NCBI GenBank assembly: GCA_023426365.1
Contig: JAFAAW010000146.1
Span: 30,459 to 94,458 of the forward strand
Reading direction: 5' to 3'
From: Pseudomonadota bacterium
GTDB taxonomy: Bacteria; Pseudomonadota; Alphaproteobacteria; Rhodospirillales; Magnetospirillaceae
DNA length: 64,000 bases
In this document: positions 24,247-36,949 of the stretch, piece by piece
Layout of the letters: each line of letters starts with the position of its first letter
Position numbering within the stretch: the first letter of the stretch is position 1
Translations under genes and position numbers: made by a program
The notes under the pieces: generated by a model
Databases searched by the model: none
What the model saw: the letters and a program-made list of their open reading frames with translations, nothing else
Told to the model about the DNA's origin: nothing

Positions 24247-27200
24247 GTGACCCCAGGCAATGCCCCCGGCCCGCGCATCTACAACCTGTTCCCCCTGCTG
24301 GTCGGCCCGCCGGTGCATTGGTGCGCGGAACTGCCGCGCATCCAGGCCATGGGCTTCGATTGGGTCTACCTCAATCCCTTTCATATGCCGGGGTTCTCCG
24401 GCTCGCTCTATGCGGTCAAGGATTACTATCGCCTGCATCCCGACCTGGACGACGGCCGCCCCATGGACCGCCAGTTGCGCGAGTTCACCGCGCGCGCCGT
24501 CGATCTGGGTCTTCGGGTGATGATGGATCTGGTGATCAACCACACCTCGAAGGACGCGGTGCTGGTGGGCGAACACCCCGACTGGTTCGTGCGTGACGCC
24601 TCGGGCGCCCTGGTGTCGCCCGTCGCGGTGGACCCCGACGATCCCACCAAGGTGACCGAATGGGGCGATCTGGCCCGCATCGATTATGACGATCCCGCCC
24701 TGCGGCCGGCGCTGGTGGAATATTGGGCCGCCCTGGCGCGCCATTATGCCGGCCTGGGCTTTTCCGGCTTTCGCTGCGATGCCGCCTATCAGGTGCCGGC
24801 CGAGGTGTGGGCCGGCGTGATCGCCGCCACCCGCGACCGCTGCCCCCAGGCCCATTTCGCCGCCGAGACCCTGGGCTGCACCCCCGAACAGATCGCGGCC
24901 TTGCACCGGGCCGGCTTCGACACGCTGTTCAATTCGTCCAAATGGTGGGATTTCCACGCCCCCTGGCTGTTGGAACAGTACGACCAGTTGCGGGCCATCG
25001 CGCCCAGCATCGCCTTTCCCGAAAGCCACGACACCGGGCGGGTCGCCGCCGAGGCGGGCGAGGACGCCGAGAAATGGGCGCGGCTGCGCGCCGCCTTCGC
25101 CGCCTTCTTCTCGGCCGGGTGGATGATGCCGCTGGGCTATGAATGGGGCTGGCGGGCCAAGCCCGACGTGGTGGCCACCCGGCCCACCGACCGCGAGACC
25201 AATCATTACGACCTGTCGGATTTCATCGCCGTGCTGAACCGGCTGAAGGCGGAGACGCCGGCCCTCAACGCCGAGGGACGGCAGATCCGGCTGAATGCCG
25301 CCGCCGATCCGCTGGTCGCGCTGTTGCGCCTGACCCCGGACGAGGAGGGGGCGGCACTGGTGCTGCTCAACACCAGCGCCGACCGCCCGGCGGCGGTGGA
25401 TGCCGCCCGCCTGCTGGACGATGCCGGCTGGGACACCGCGCGCTTTCATGCGGCGCTGGGCGATGGCGGCGACCTGCCGCCGCTGGGGGTGCGCCTGTTG
25501 CGCACCGAAACGGCGCAGGCCGCGGCCAAGCGCGACATGCCCGATGCCGGCCGGCCCGGCATCCTGATCCTGGCGGTGGCGCCGTGCGTGGAGTGCGGCC
25601 GCTATCCGGTCAAGCGCGAGGTGGGCGACGTGATCGAGGTCACCGCCGACATCCTGAAAGACGGCCACGACCGGCTGGCCGCCCGCGTGCTGTGGCGCGA
25701 ACAGGGCGATTCCGCCTGGCGGTGGGAGGCCATGCACCACGCCGACAACGACCGCTGGCTGGGGCGGGTGCGGCTGGAGCGCAACACGCGGGTGGAGTTC
25801 ACCATCGAAGCCTGGGTGGATACCTATGAAAGCTGGCGCGACGACCTGTCCAAGAAGCGCGCCGCCGATCAGGCCGTTGCCGTCGAGGTGATGGAAGGCC
25901 GCATGCTGCTGAACGGCCGCCTGGGCGCGGTGCAGGGGCAGGACCGCGAGCGGCTGGAGCAGGTGCTGGCCGAGGTGGCGACGGCCGCGGACGATGCCGA
26001 CCGCGCCGACCTGCTGGCCTCGGCCCTGGTGCGCGGCATCATGGCGCGCTGGCCCGACCGCACGGGGGCGGTGCGCCATCCGGGCGTGTTTCCGGTGGTG
26101 GTGGACCGGGTGGCGGCGCGCTTTTCCGCCTGGTACGAGATGATGGTGCGCAGCCAGGGGTCGGCGCCCGGCCGTTCCGCCACCTTCGCCGAGGCCGAGC
26201 GGCGCCTGCCCGACATCAAGGCCATGGGCTTCGACGTGGTCTACCTGCTGCCCATCCATCCCATCGGCCGGGTCCACCGCAAGGGGCCGGACAACACCCT
26301 GGTGGCGGGCGAGACCGACCCCGGCAGCCCCTATGCCATCGGCAGCACCGAGGGCGGGCACACCGGCATCCACCCCGATCTGGGCACGCTGGACGATTTC
26401 CGCCATTTCGTCGCCGAGGTGGCGCGCCACGGCATGGAGGTGGCGCTGGATTTCGCCATCCAATGCGCCCCCGATCATCCGTGGATCAAGGAGCACCCCG
26501 AGTGGTTCCTGTGGCGCCCCGACGGCACCATCCGCTATGCGGAAAACCCGCCCAAGAAGTACCAGGACATCGTCAACGTCACCTTCCAAGGCCCCCATGC
26601 CGGGGCGCTGTGGCGCGAGCTGCTGGAGGTGGTGCTGTTCTGGGTGGGGGAGGGGGTGCGCATCTTCCGCGTGGACAACCCGCACACCAAGCCGATCCCG
26701 TTCTGGGAATGGCTGATCGCGCGGGTGCACGAGCGCCACCCGGATGTCATCTTCCTGTCCGAAGCATTTACCCGCCCCAAGCTGATGCGGGCGCTGGCCA
26801 AGGCCGGCTTCACCCAGTCCTACACCTATTTCACCTGGCGCAATTTCAAGCGCGAACTGGCCGATTACCTGCTGGAGCTGGCCCAGGGCGAGGCCCGCGA
26901 ATACATGCGCCCCCATTTCTGGCCGACCACGCCCGACATCCTGCCGCCCTTCCTGCAGACCGGCGGGCGGGCGGCGTTCCGCATCCGGCTGGTGCTGGCG
27001 GCCACGCTGTCGTCGCTGTACGGCATCTACAACGGCTACGAATTGTGCGAGGCGGCCGCCGTGCCGGGCAAGGAGGAATACCTGCATTCCGAGAAGTACC
27101 AGTTCAAGGTGTGGGACTGGAACCGGCCGGGCAACATCAAGGCCGACATCACCCGGCTGAACGCTATCCGCCGCGAGAACCCGGCGCTGCACGAGTTCGA

Positions 27201-27516
27201 GAACGTGCGCTTTCATCCGGCCGAGGACGAATCGGTGCTGTTCTACGGCAAGTGCACGCTGGACCGTTCCAACCAGGTGTTCGTCGCCGTCTGCCTGGAC
27301 CCGTTCGACGCGCACGAGGCGGTGCTGCATTTTCCGCTGGCCGAAATGGGCGTGCCCGAGGGCGAAACCTTCGAGGTGGAGGAACTGTTTTCCGGGCGGC
27401 GGCATCTGTGGCGCGGGGCGGCGCAGCGGGTGCGCCTGGACCCCCACGTCAACCCGGCGGCCATCTTCCGCGTCACCGTGTGGACCAGCGTGGATTACCG
27501 CACACCGTGCTTCTAG
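24247..27516 (+). CDS. glgE: GH13 glycosidase domain fused to GlgE maltosyltransferase
   Basis: The 1089-residue protein is two enzymes in one chain. Residues about 8-425 form a GH13 barrel with intact catalytic residues: VMMDLVINH, D178 in GFRCDAA, E207 in FAAETLG and D262 in ESHDTG. Residues about 436-1089 match GlgE: an N-terminal DUF3416-like domain, then the barrel with nucleophile D810 in FRVDNPHTKP and acid/base E839 in FLSEAFTRP. GlgE adds maltosyl units from maltose-1-phosphate to the non-reducing ends of alpha-1,4-glucan. The function of the front domain is unknown; a usual GlgE is about 660-700 residues. A GTG at 24247 is the start. It leads the cluster, 15 bp before treS. Confidence 0.9.
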   Translation: MTPGNAPGPRIYNLFPLLVGPPVHWCAELPRIQAMGFDWVYLNPFHMPGFSGSLYAVKDYYRLHPDLDDGRPMDRQLREFTARAVDLGLRVMMDLVINHTSKDAVLVGEHPDWFVRDASGALVSPVAVDPDDPTKVTEWGDLARIDYDDPALRPALVEYWAALARHYAGLGFSGFRCDAAYQVPAEVWAGVIAATRDRCPQAHFAAETLGCTPEQIAALHRAGFDTLFNSSKWWDFHAPWLLEQYDQLRAIAPSIAFPESHDTGRVAAEAGEDAEKWARLRAAFAAFFSAGWMMPLGYEWGWRAKPDVVATRPTDRETNHYDLSDFIAVLNRLKAETPALNAEGRQIRLNAAADPLVALLRLTPDEEGAALVLLNTSADRPAAVDAARLLDDAGWDTARFHAALGDGGDLPPLGVRLLRTETAQAAAKRDMPDAGRPGILILAVAPCVECGRYPVKREVGDVIEVTADILKDGHDRLAARVLWREQGDSAWRWEAMHHADNDRWLGRVRLERNTRVEFTIEAWVDTYESWRDDLSKKRAADQAVAVEVMEGRMLLNGRLGAVQGQDRERLEQVLAEVATAADDADRADLLASALVRGIMARWPDRTGAVRHPGVFPVVVDRVAARFSAWYEMMVRSQGSAPGRSATFAEAERRLPDIKAMGFDVVYLLPIHPIGRVHRKGPDNTLVAGETDPGSPYAIGSTEGGHTGIHPDLGTLDDFRHFVAEVARHGMEVALDFAIQCAPDHPWIKEHPEWFLWRPDGTIRYAENPPKKYQDIVNVTFQGPHAGALWRELLEVVLFWVGEGVRIFRVDNPHTKPIPFWEWLIARVHERHPDVIFLSEAFTRPKLMRALAKAGFTQSYTYFTWRNFKRELADYLLELAQGEAREYMRPHFWPTTPDILPPFLQTGGRAAFRIRLVLAATLSSLYGIYNGYELCEAAAVPGKEEYLHSEKYQFKVWDWNRPGNIKADITRLNAIRRENPALHEFENVRFHPAEDESVLFYGKCTLDRSNQVFVAVCLDPFDAHEAVLHFPLAEMGVPEGETFEVEELFSGRRHLWRGAAQRVRLDPHVNPAAIFRVTVWTSVDYRTPCF

Positions 27517-27531
27517 CGAAAGGGCGCCCCC

Positions 27532-30780
<3,249 letters not shown>

Positions 30781-30845
30781 TTTGTCTTTCCCGGCGAAGC
30801 GGTTAATGCTTGGCTAATGGCCGGAGAAGGAAGGGACAGGATTTC

Positions 30846-33041
30846 ATGCCCAAGAACACGTCTGTGCAGATCGCCGCGTCCGACGCCGAGGCCATCGCCG
30901 CCGGCAGCCATGGCGATCCCTTCGCCGTGCTCGGGCCGCACCGGGGCAGCATCCGCACCTTCCAGCCCCATGCCCGCCGCGTCTGGGCCGTCGGCCCCGG
31001 CGGCGAGGTCGAACTGGACCGCGTCCATCCCGATGGCGTGTTCGCCGGTCCCGCCGGCGACGGCCTGGCGGCGTCCTATCGCCTGCGGCTGGAACTGGGG
31101 GATGGTCGTCTGGAGACGATCGACGACCCCTACCGCTTTCCGCCGGTGCTGGGCGAACTGGACATCCACCTGCTGGTGGAAGGCACCCATCTGCGCACCT
31201 TCGAGAAGCTGGGGGCCCATTGCCGCACCATCGACGGGGTGGACGGCGTGCATTTCGCCGTGTGGGCGCCCAATGCCCGCCGCGTCAGCGTGGTCGGCGA
31301 CTTCAATCACTGGGACGGCCGCCGCCACCCCATGCGGCTGCGGGTCGAGGCCGGCGTGTGGGAGATCTTCATCCCCGGCCTGTCCAACGGCACCCTTTAC
31401 AAGTACGAACTGATCGGCGCGCACGGCAACCTGCTGCCGCTCAAGGCCGACCCCTACGGCCATTACGCCGAGGTGCCGCCGCGCACCGCCTCGGTCGTGT
31501 GGGACCTGGCCGAGCGGGACTGGCAGGACGGCGATTGGATGGAGCGCCAGCAGCAGTTTCGCAACGACCGCCACGCGCCCATGTCCATCTACGAGGTGCA
31601 TCTGGCGTCGTGGCGCCGGGTGCCGGAAGAGGACAACCGCTCGCTCAGCTATCTGGAACTGGCCGACCAGTTGTCGGAATACGTGGCCGATCTGGGCTTC
31701 ACCCACGTGGAACTGCTGCCCATCAACGAGCATCCGTTCTCGGGGTCGTGGGGCTATCAGCCGGTGGGGCTGTTCGCGCCCACCTCGCGCTTCGGCAATC
31801 CCGAGGAATTCCGCGCCTTCGTCGAACGCATGCACCAGAACGGCATCGGCGTGATCATCGACTGGGTGGCCGGCCATTTCCCCAGCGACCCGCACGGCCT
31901 GGCCCAGTTCGACGGCACCTATCTGTACGAGCACGAGGACCCGCGCCTGGGCTTCCACAAGGATTGGAACACGCTGATCTACAATTACGGCCGGCGCGAG
32001 GTGCAGAACTTCCTGGTCGCCAATGCGCTCTATTGGATGGAGCAGTACCACATCGACGGCCTGCGCGTGGATGCGGTGGCGTCCATGCTCTACCTGGATT
32101 ATTCGCGCAACGAGGGCGAGTGGATTCCCAACCGCTTCGGCGGGCGCGAGAACCTGGAAGCCATCGACTTCCTGCGCCGCATGAACGAGGTGGTGTTCGG
32201 CGAACACCCCGGCGCCACCACCATCGCCGAGGAATCCACCGCCTGGCCCATGGTGTCGCGGCCGGTCTATCTGGGCGGCTTGGGCTTCGGCTACAAGTGG
32301 AACATGGGCTGGATGCACGACACGCTCCGCTATATCGGCAAGGAGCCGATCCACCGCCGCTACCACCACGACGATCTCACCTTCGGCCTGCTCTACGCCT
32401 TCCACGAAAACTTCGTGCTGCCGCTCAGCCATGACGAGGTGGTGCACGGCAAGGGCAGCATTTTCGGCCGCATGCCGGGCGACCGCTGGCAGCGTTTCGC
32501 AAACTTGCGCGCCTATTACGCCTTCATGTGGACCCATCCGGGCAAGAAGCTGCTGTTCATGGGCGGCGAGTTCGCCCAGGAACGCGAGTGGAATTACGAC
32601 GGCTCGCTGGACTGGCACCTGATGGACGATCCCCTGCATCGGGGCGTGCATGCCCTGATCCGCGACCTGAACCGGCTGTACCGGGTGGAAGCGCCGTTGC
32701 ACGAACTGGACGCCGATCCCCAGGGCTTCGCCTGGATCGACTGCAACGACCGCGACAATTCGGTACTGACCTATTTGCGCCGCGCCAAGCAGCACGACGA
32801 CATCGCCGTGGTGGCCTGCAACTTCACCCCGGTGGTGCGCCAGGGCTACCGCGTCGGCGTTCCCCATCCCGGCTTCTACCGCGAGGCGCTGAACACCGAT
32901 TCCGAATGGTATGGCGGCGGCAACGTCCACAATCACGGCGGCCACCCGGCGGAAGAGGTGCCGTGGCACGGCCATCCCTATTCCCTGAACCTCACACTGC
33001 CGCCGCTGGCCACCGTGGTGTTCAAGCGCGAAGCGCGCTGA
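30846..33041 (+). CDS. glgB: 1,4-alpha-glucan branching enzyme
   Basis: The 731-residue protein has a long N-terminal region with two carbohydrate-binding-like domains (about 1-110 and 125-225), then the GH13 barrel. Catalytic residues are D409 in GLRVDAVASMLY, E462 in TIAEESTAWP and D530 in PLSHDEVVHG. It makes alpha-1,6 branches in glycogen or GlgE product. The length (about 730) is that of the classical E. coli-like form. ATG at 30846 lies 65 bp after treS. A GC hairpin directly follows the stop, so transcription may end here before the adhesin gene. Confidence 0.95.
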   Translation: MPKNTSVQIAASDAEAIAAGSHGDPFAVLGPHRGSIRTFQPHARRVWAVGPGGEVELDRVHPDGVFAGPAGDGLAASYRLRLELGDGRLETIDDPYRFPPVLGELDIHLLVEGTHLRTFEKLGAHCRTIDGVDGVHFAVWAPNARRVSVVGDFNHWDGRRHPMRLRVEAGVWEIFIPGLSNGTLYKYELIGAHGNLLPLKADPYGHYAEVPPRTASVVWDLAERDWQDGDWMERQQQFRNDRHAPMSIYEVHLASWRRVPEEDNRSLSYLELADQLSEYVADLGFTHVELLPINEHPFSGSWGYQPVGLFAPTSRFGNPEEFRAFVERMHQNGIGVIIDWVAGHFPSDPHGLAQFDGTYLYEHEDPRLGFHKDWNTLIYNYGRREVQNFLVANALYWMEQYHIDGLRVDAVASMLYLDYSRNEGEWIPNRFGGRENLEAIDFLRRMNEVVFGEHPGATTIAEESTAWPMVSRPVYLGGLGFGYKWNMGWMHDTLRYIGKEPIHRRYHHDDLTFGLLYAFHENFVLPLSHDEVVHGKGSIFGRMPGDRWQRFANLRAYYAFMWTHPGKKLLFMGGEFAQEREWNYDGSLDWHLMDDPLHRGVHALIRDLNRLYRVEAPLHELDADPQGFAWIDCNDRDNSVLTYLRRAKQHDDIAVVACNFTPVVRQGYRVGVPHPGFYREALNTDSEWYGGGNVHNHGGHPAEEVPWHGHPYSLNLTLPPLATVVFKREAR

Positions 33042-33043
33042 CC

Positions 33044-33061
33044 CCCCCCTGTTTAGGGGGG
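33044..33061 (+). terminator. Hairpin after glgB
   Basis: CCCCCC-TGTTTA-GGGGGG lies two bases after the TGA stop. There is no T-run, so it may slow or protect the 3' end rather than end transcription. Confidence 0.4.
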
Positions 33062-33076
33062 TATCCGGCCCCGCCG

Positions 33077-33105
33077 AATGCACCTATCACTGGCAGGGGT
33101 GCATT
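33077..33105. promoter_or_regulatory. Inverted repeat upstream of the inverse autotransporter gene
   Basis: AATGCACC and GGTGCATT form an exact eight-base inverted repeat with 13 bases between, ending 20 bp before the start codon. It could be an operator or a leader hairpin covering the ribosome site. Confidence 0.4.
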
Positions 33106-33125
33106 GGTTCGGGGGAATCGTTGGC

Positions 33126-34712
33126 ATGACGGCGTACCGACTGGCGGCCGTGGCCGTGGCCGGGGTGGCGTGGGGTTTCGCCCCCGCCGGGGCGGAAGAC
33201 GCGCCGAAATGGGGCGCGCATGTGGATCTTGAAGGCAAGCTGGGCACCGACCGCCATTTGGGCGAGGTGGACCTGTTCGTGCCGTTGGCCCAGGACGGCC
33301 GCACCCTGCTGTTCACCGACATCCGCACCCGCATGGACGACAGCGACAGCCGCGAGGGCAATGTCGGCCTCGGCCTGCGCCATATGCTGGATTCTGGGTG
33401 GAATTTGGGCGGCTACGGCTATTTCGACCGCCGCCGCAGCGAATACCACAACTACTTCAATCAGGTGACCCTGGGGGCCGAGGCGCTGTCGCTGGATTGG
33501 GATGTGCGCGGCAATGTCTACGCCCCCATCGGCCGCACCAGCCGCGAGGTGGACAGCCTCAACACCGCCGAGATATCCGGCACCAGCGTGATCTTCCGCG
33601 GCGGCGAGGAGCGGGCGCTGGGCGGCTTCGACGCCGAGATCGGCTGGCGGGTGCCGCTGTTCGCGCCCGAGGCCGGGCAGCAATTGCGCCTCTATGCCGG
33701 CGGCTACCGCTTCGCCGACGATGACGCGCCCACGGTGGCCGGTCCGCGTGGTCGCGCCGAGATGGTGTTCGACGAGGTGCCCGGCCTGTGGGACGGCGCG
33801 CGCCTGTCGCTGGGCGCGGAATGGCAGCGCGACGATCCGCGCGGCAGCCAGGGCTTCCTCAGCGCCCGGCTGCGCATTCCGCTGCAGGCCGAAGCTTCGG
33901 CCTCGCGGCTGACGCCGATGGAACGGCGCATGACCGATCCCATCGTGCGCGACGTGGACGTCGTCGCCCAAGCCGGCACGTTCGGCCCGGCGGAGACGGC
34001 GGTGGCCGGTAATGGCGGAGTCCTGAGGGTGGTAAACAGCGCCGCCACCACCACGACCGCCGCCCTGCAAAATGAACTGAATACCGCGGGCGTGGGCAGT
34101 ACGGTCATCCTGTCGGGCACCTTCAACACCAACGCTCAGGTCAACATGAGCAACGACCAGGCGCTGATGGCTGGCACCGTGGCCGTGCGCAGCCCGTCGG
34201 GCCGCGTCGCCACCCTGAACACGTCGGCAACCATCGCGGCGGCAACAAATGCCACTGATTATGTCCTCAACATGGCCGACGGCGCCATGGTGTCCGGGTT
34301 GACCGTGACCAATTTCAAGACCGACGGCACCGCCGCCTGGGGAATTACTGCCCAAGGCCGTTCAGATGTGGTGATCCGTGGAAACACAGTCTCGGTAACC
34401 TCGGACGCTGGCGGTGCCGTCGCTATCGATGCGAGGACGACGACCAACGCGAATGTCATCGGCAATACCATAAACGCCATCTCCGCGGCGGTGGTAGCCA
34501 ACGGCATCTACCTGCAAAGCGCCGATAACATCACGGTGGCGGGCAATTCCTTCAACTCGGTCGGCGTTAGCCGTAACGCCATCTCCGGAAACCAGTGGAC
34601 GAGCTTTTCCGCAGCCTCTATCGGCAACGTGGCGGTCAGCGGTGGCTGCACCTTCGGCGGCGCTACGCCCCCTCCGGCCAATATCAGCTTTACCAATATC
34701 AGTTGCCCGTGA
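33126..34712 (+). CDS. Inverse autotransporter: beta-barrel with a right-handed beta-helix passenger
   Basis: The 528-residue protein has a signal peptide (cleavage after AGA, residue 23) and an inverse-autotransporter barrel (about residues 27-255). That barrel shows TDIRTRMDDSDSREGNVGLGLRHML and alternating aromatic strands ending FLSARLRIPL. The linker ERRMTDPIVRDVDVV (about 266-280) is the hallmark of intimin/invasin-type barrels. The passenger from about 290 is unlike the usual Ig-like modules. It has Thr/Ala/Asn-rich beta-helix coils with VIRGNTVS, VIGNTIN and VAGNSFN at about residues 415, 443 and 469, and a disulfide-size Cys pair at the C-terminus. No LysM is present. It would display an adhesin on the surface. 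It lies between glgB and glgX with no obvious metabolic link. Confidence 0.82.
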   Translation: MTAYRLAAVAVAGVAWGFAPAGAEDAPKWGAHVDLEGKLGTDRHLGEVDLFVPLAQDGRTLLFTDIRTRMDDSDSREGNVGLGLRHMLDSGWNLGGYGYFDRRRSEYHNYFNQVTLGAEALSLDWDVRGNVYAPIGRTSREVDSLNTAEISGTSVIFRGGEERALGGFDAEIGWRVPLFAPEAGQQLRLYAGGYRFADDDAPTVAGPRGRAEMVFDEVPGLWDGARLSLGAEWQRDDPRGSQGFLSARLRIPLQAEASASRLTPMERRMTDPIVRDVDVVAQAGTFGPAETAVAGNGGVLRVVNSAATTTTAALQNELNTAGVGSTVILSGTFNTNAQVNMSNDQALMAGTVAVRSPSGRVATLNTSATIAAATNATDYVLNMADGAMVSGLTVTNFKTDGTAAWGITAQGRSDVVIRGNTVSVTSDAGGAVAIDARTTTNANVIGNTINAISAAVVANGIYLQSADNITVAGNSFNSVGVSRNAISGNQWTSFSAASIGNVAVSGGCTFGGATPPPANISFTNISCP

Positions 34713-34819
34713 TGCGGGCGGTTCCCCCTTCTCCGTAGCCAAACCTTCCGCCTTTTGACCTTGGCAGTGCGTTTGATCTCGGCAAGGATGGCCCTTGCGT
34801 AGCAACGGTCAGGTCATCC

Positions 34820-36949
34820 ATGTCCCAACGCCGCCGTATTTGGCCCGGTTCTCCCTATCCCCTCGGTGCCACCTGGGATGGTCACGGCGTCAATTTCGCC
34901 TTGTTTTCCGCCCATGCCGAAAAGGTCGAGCTTTGCCTGTTCGACCATCGCGGCCGCGAGACCGAGCGCATCGCGCTTCCCGAATACACGGACGAGGTCT
35001 GGCACGGCTATCTGCCCGACGCGCGGCCGGGCCTGCTCTACGGCTATCGCGTGCACGGCCCCTACGACCCGCTGCACGGGCACCGCTTCAACCCGCATAA
35101 GCTGCTGATCGATCCCTATGCCAAGGCGCTGTCGGGGGCGATCCTGTGGTCGGACACCCATTTCGGCTTCAAGCTGGGCAGCCCCAAGCAGGACCTGGCC
35201 ATGGACAAGCGCGACAACGCGCGCTTCCAGGCCAAGTGCAAGGTGGTGGACACCGCCTTTACCTGGGGCGAGGACCGCCGGCCCAACGTGGCGTGGAACG
35301 ACACCATCATCTACGAGATGCATGTGCGCGGCTTCACCATGCGCCACCCCGAGGTGCCGCCGCAATACCGCGGCACCTTCCTGGGGCTGGCCCAGCCCGG
35401 TGTGATCGACCATCTGGTCAAGTTGGGCATCACCAGCGTGGAGTTGCTGCCCGTCCAGGCCTATGTGGACGAGCGCCACCTGACGGAAAAGGGCCTGCGC
35501 AATTACTGGGGCTACAACCCCATCGCCTATTTCGCCCCCGATACGCGCTATTACGGCGCCAATCCGCACGGCGATTTCAAGACCATGGTCCAGCGCCTGC
35601 ACGAGGCGGGGATCGAGGTGATCCTGGACGTGGTCTACAACCACACCGCCGAGGGCAACCAGCTTGGGCCGACGCTGTCGTTCAAGGGCATCGACAACGC
35701 CAGCTATTACCGCCTGGTTCCCGGGTCCGAGCGCTGGTACGAGAATTATTCCGGCTGCGGCAACACGCTGAAGCTGAGCCATCCGCGCGTGTTGCAGATG
35801 GTCACCGATTCCTTGCGCTATTGGGTCGAGGACATGCACGTGGACGGCTTCCGCTTCGATCTGGCGGCCAGCCTGGCGCGTGAGAAATCGGGCTTCGACG
35901 GCGGCTCGGGCTTCCTGGACGCGGTTCGCCAGGACCCTGTGCTGTCGCGCACCAAGCTGATCGCCGAACCCTGGGACATCGGCGGCGACGGCTATCGCCT
36001 GGGCGGCTTCCCGCCCGGCTGGTCGGAATGGAACGGGCACTATCGCGACACCGTGCGCCGGTTCTGGCGCGGCGATGGCGGACTGATCGGCGATCTCGCT
36101 TCGCGCCTGACCGGGTCGTCGGACATGTTCGGCTGGGGCGGGCGGCGGCCGTGGGCCAGCCTGAACTTCGTCACCTGCCACGACGGCTTCACCCTGGCCG
36201 ATCTGGTCAGCTACAACAACAAGCACAACGACGCCAACGGCGAGCACAACCGCGACGGCACCGACGCCAATTATTCGTGGAATTGCGGCCAGGAAGGCCC
36301 GACCCAGAACAAGCGCATCCACACGCTGCGCCGCCAGCAGATGCGCAACATGCTGGCCACGCTGCTGCTGTCCCAGGGCGTGCCCATGCTGCTGGCCGGC
36401 GACGAATTCGCCCGCAGCCAGGGCGGCAACAACAACGCCTATTGCCAGGACAACGAGGTCGGCTGGATCGACTGGAACAACATCGACGACGACACGTTGG
36501 CTTTCGTGCGCGCGCTGATCAAGCTGCGCCGCGAGCATCCGGTGTTCCGCCGCCCGCACTTCTTCGAGGGGCGGCGCATGCCGGGAAGCCTGCTCAAGGA
36601 CATCACCTGGGTGACGCCGGAAGGCCGCGAAATGACCCATTCCGATTGGACGCTGCCCTATGCCCGTTCGCTCGGCTTCATCGTCAGCGGCCAGTCCTGC
36701 ATGGTCGATTCGCGCACCGGGCGCGAGGAGGCGGATGACAGCTTCATGGTGCTGTTCAACGCCTATACCGAGATCATCTTCTACACCCTGCCGCCGGCCC
36801 AACTGGGCAAGAGCTGGGAAGTGGTGATCGACACCGCGCGGCCCGAGCCGGTGCTGAGCGGCGAATATTGCGCCGCCGACAGCCGCTTCCCGCTCAAGCC
36901 CCATTCCCTTGCCGTCCTGCGCCGCTGCCCCGCCGGCGAGAGCCACTGA
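34820..36949 (+). CDS. glgX: Glycogen debranching enzyme (isoamylase type)
   Basis: The 709-residue protein has an N-terminal beta-sandwich (SPYPLGATWDGHGVNFALFS) and a GH13 barrel with D347 in GFRFDLAAS, E383 in LIAEPWDIGG and D455 in TCHDGFTLAD. It hydrolyses alpha-1,6 branches of limit dextrin, freeing linear malto-oligosaccharides for TreY, MalQ and GlgP. In TreYZ clusters this role is often named TreX. The ATG at 34820 follows a 107-bp gap after the adhesin gene. Its TGA overlaps the treZ ATG by one base. Confidence 0.95.
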   Translation: MSQRRRIWPGSPYPLGATWDGHGVNFALFSAHAEKVELCLFDHRGRETERIALPEYTDEVWHGYLPDARPGLLYGYRVHGPYDPLHGHRFNPHKLLIDPYAKALSGAILWSDTHFGFKLGSPKQDLAMDKRDNARFQAKCKVVDTAFTWGEDRRPNVAWNDTIIYEMHVRGFTMRHPEVPPQYRGTFLGLAQPGVIDHLVKLGITSVELLPVQAYVDERHLTEKGLRNYWGYNPIAYFAPDTRYYGANPHGDFKTMVQRLHEAGIEVILDVVYNHTAEGNQLGPTLSFKGIDNASYYRLVPGSERWYENYSGCGNTLKLSHPRVLQMVTDSLRYWVEDMHVDGFRFDLAASLAREKSGFDGGSGFLDAVRQDPVLSRTKLIAEPWDIGGDGYRLGGFPPGWSEWNGHYRDTVRRFWRGDGGLIGDLASRLTGSSDMFGWGGRRPWASLNFVTCHDGFTLADLVSYNNKHNDANGEHNRDGTDANYSWNCGQEGPTQNKRIHTLRRQQMRNMLATLLLSQGVPMLLAGDEFARSQGGNNNAYCQDNEVGWIDWNNIDDDTLAFVRALIKLRREHPVFRRPHFFEGRRMPGSLLKDITWVTPEGREMTHSDWTLPYARSLGFIVSGQSCMVDSRTGREEADDSFMVLFNAYTEIIFYTLPPAQLGKSWEVVIDTARPEPVLSGEYCAADSRFPLKPHSLAVLRRCPAGESH

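Noticed and set aside
34713..34819. Promoter between the autotransporter and glgX
   Set aside because: A TTGACC word is present, but no acceptable -10 box at 16-18 bases.
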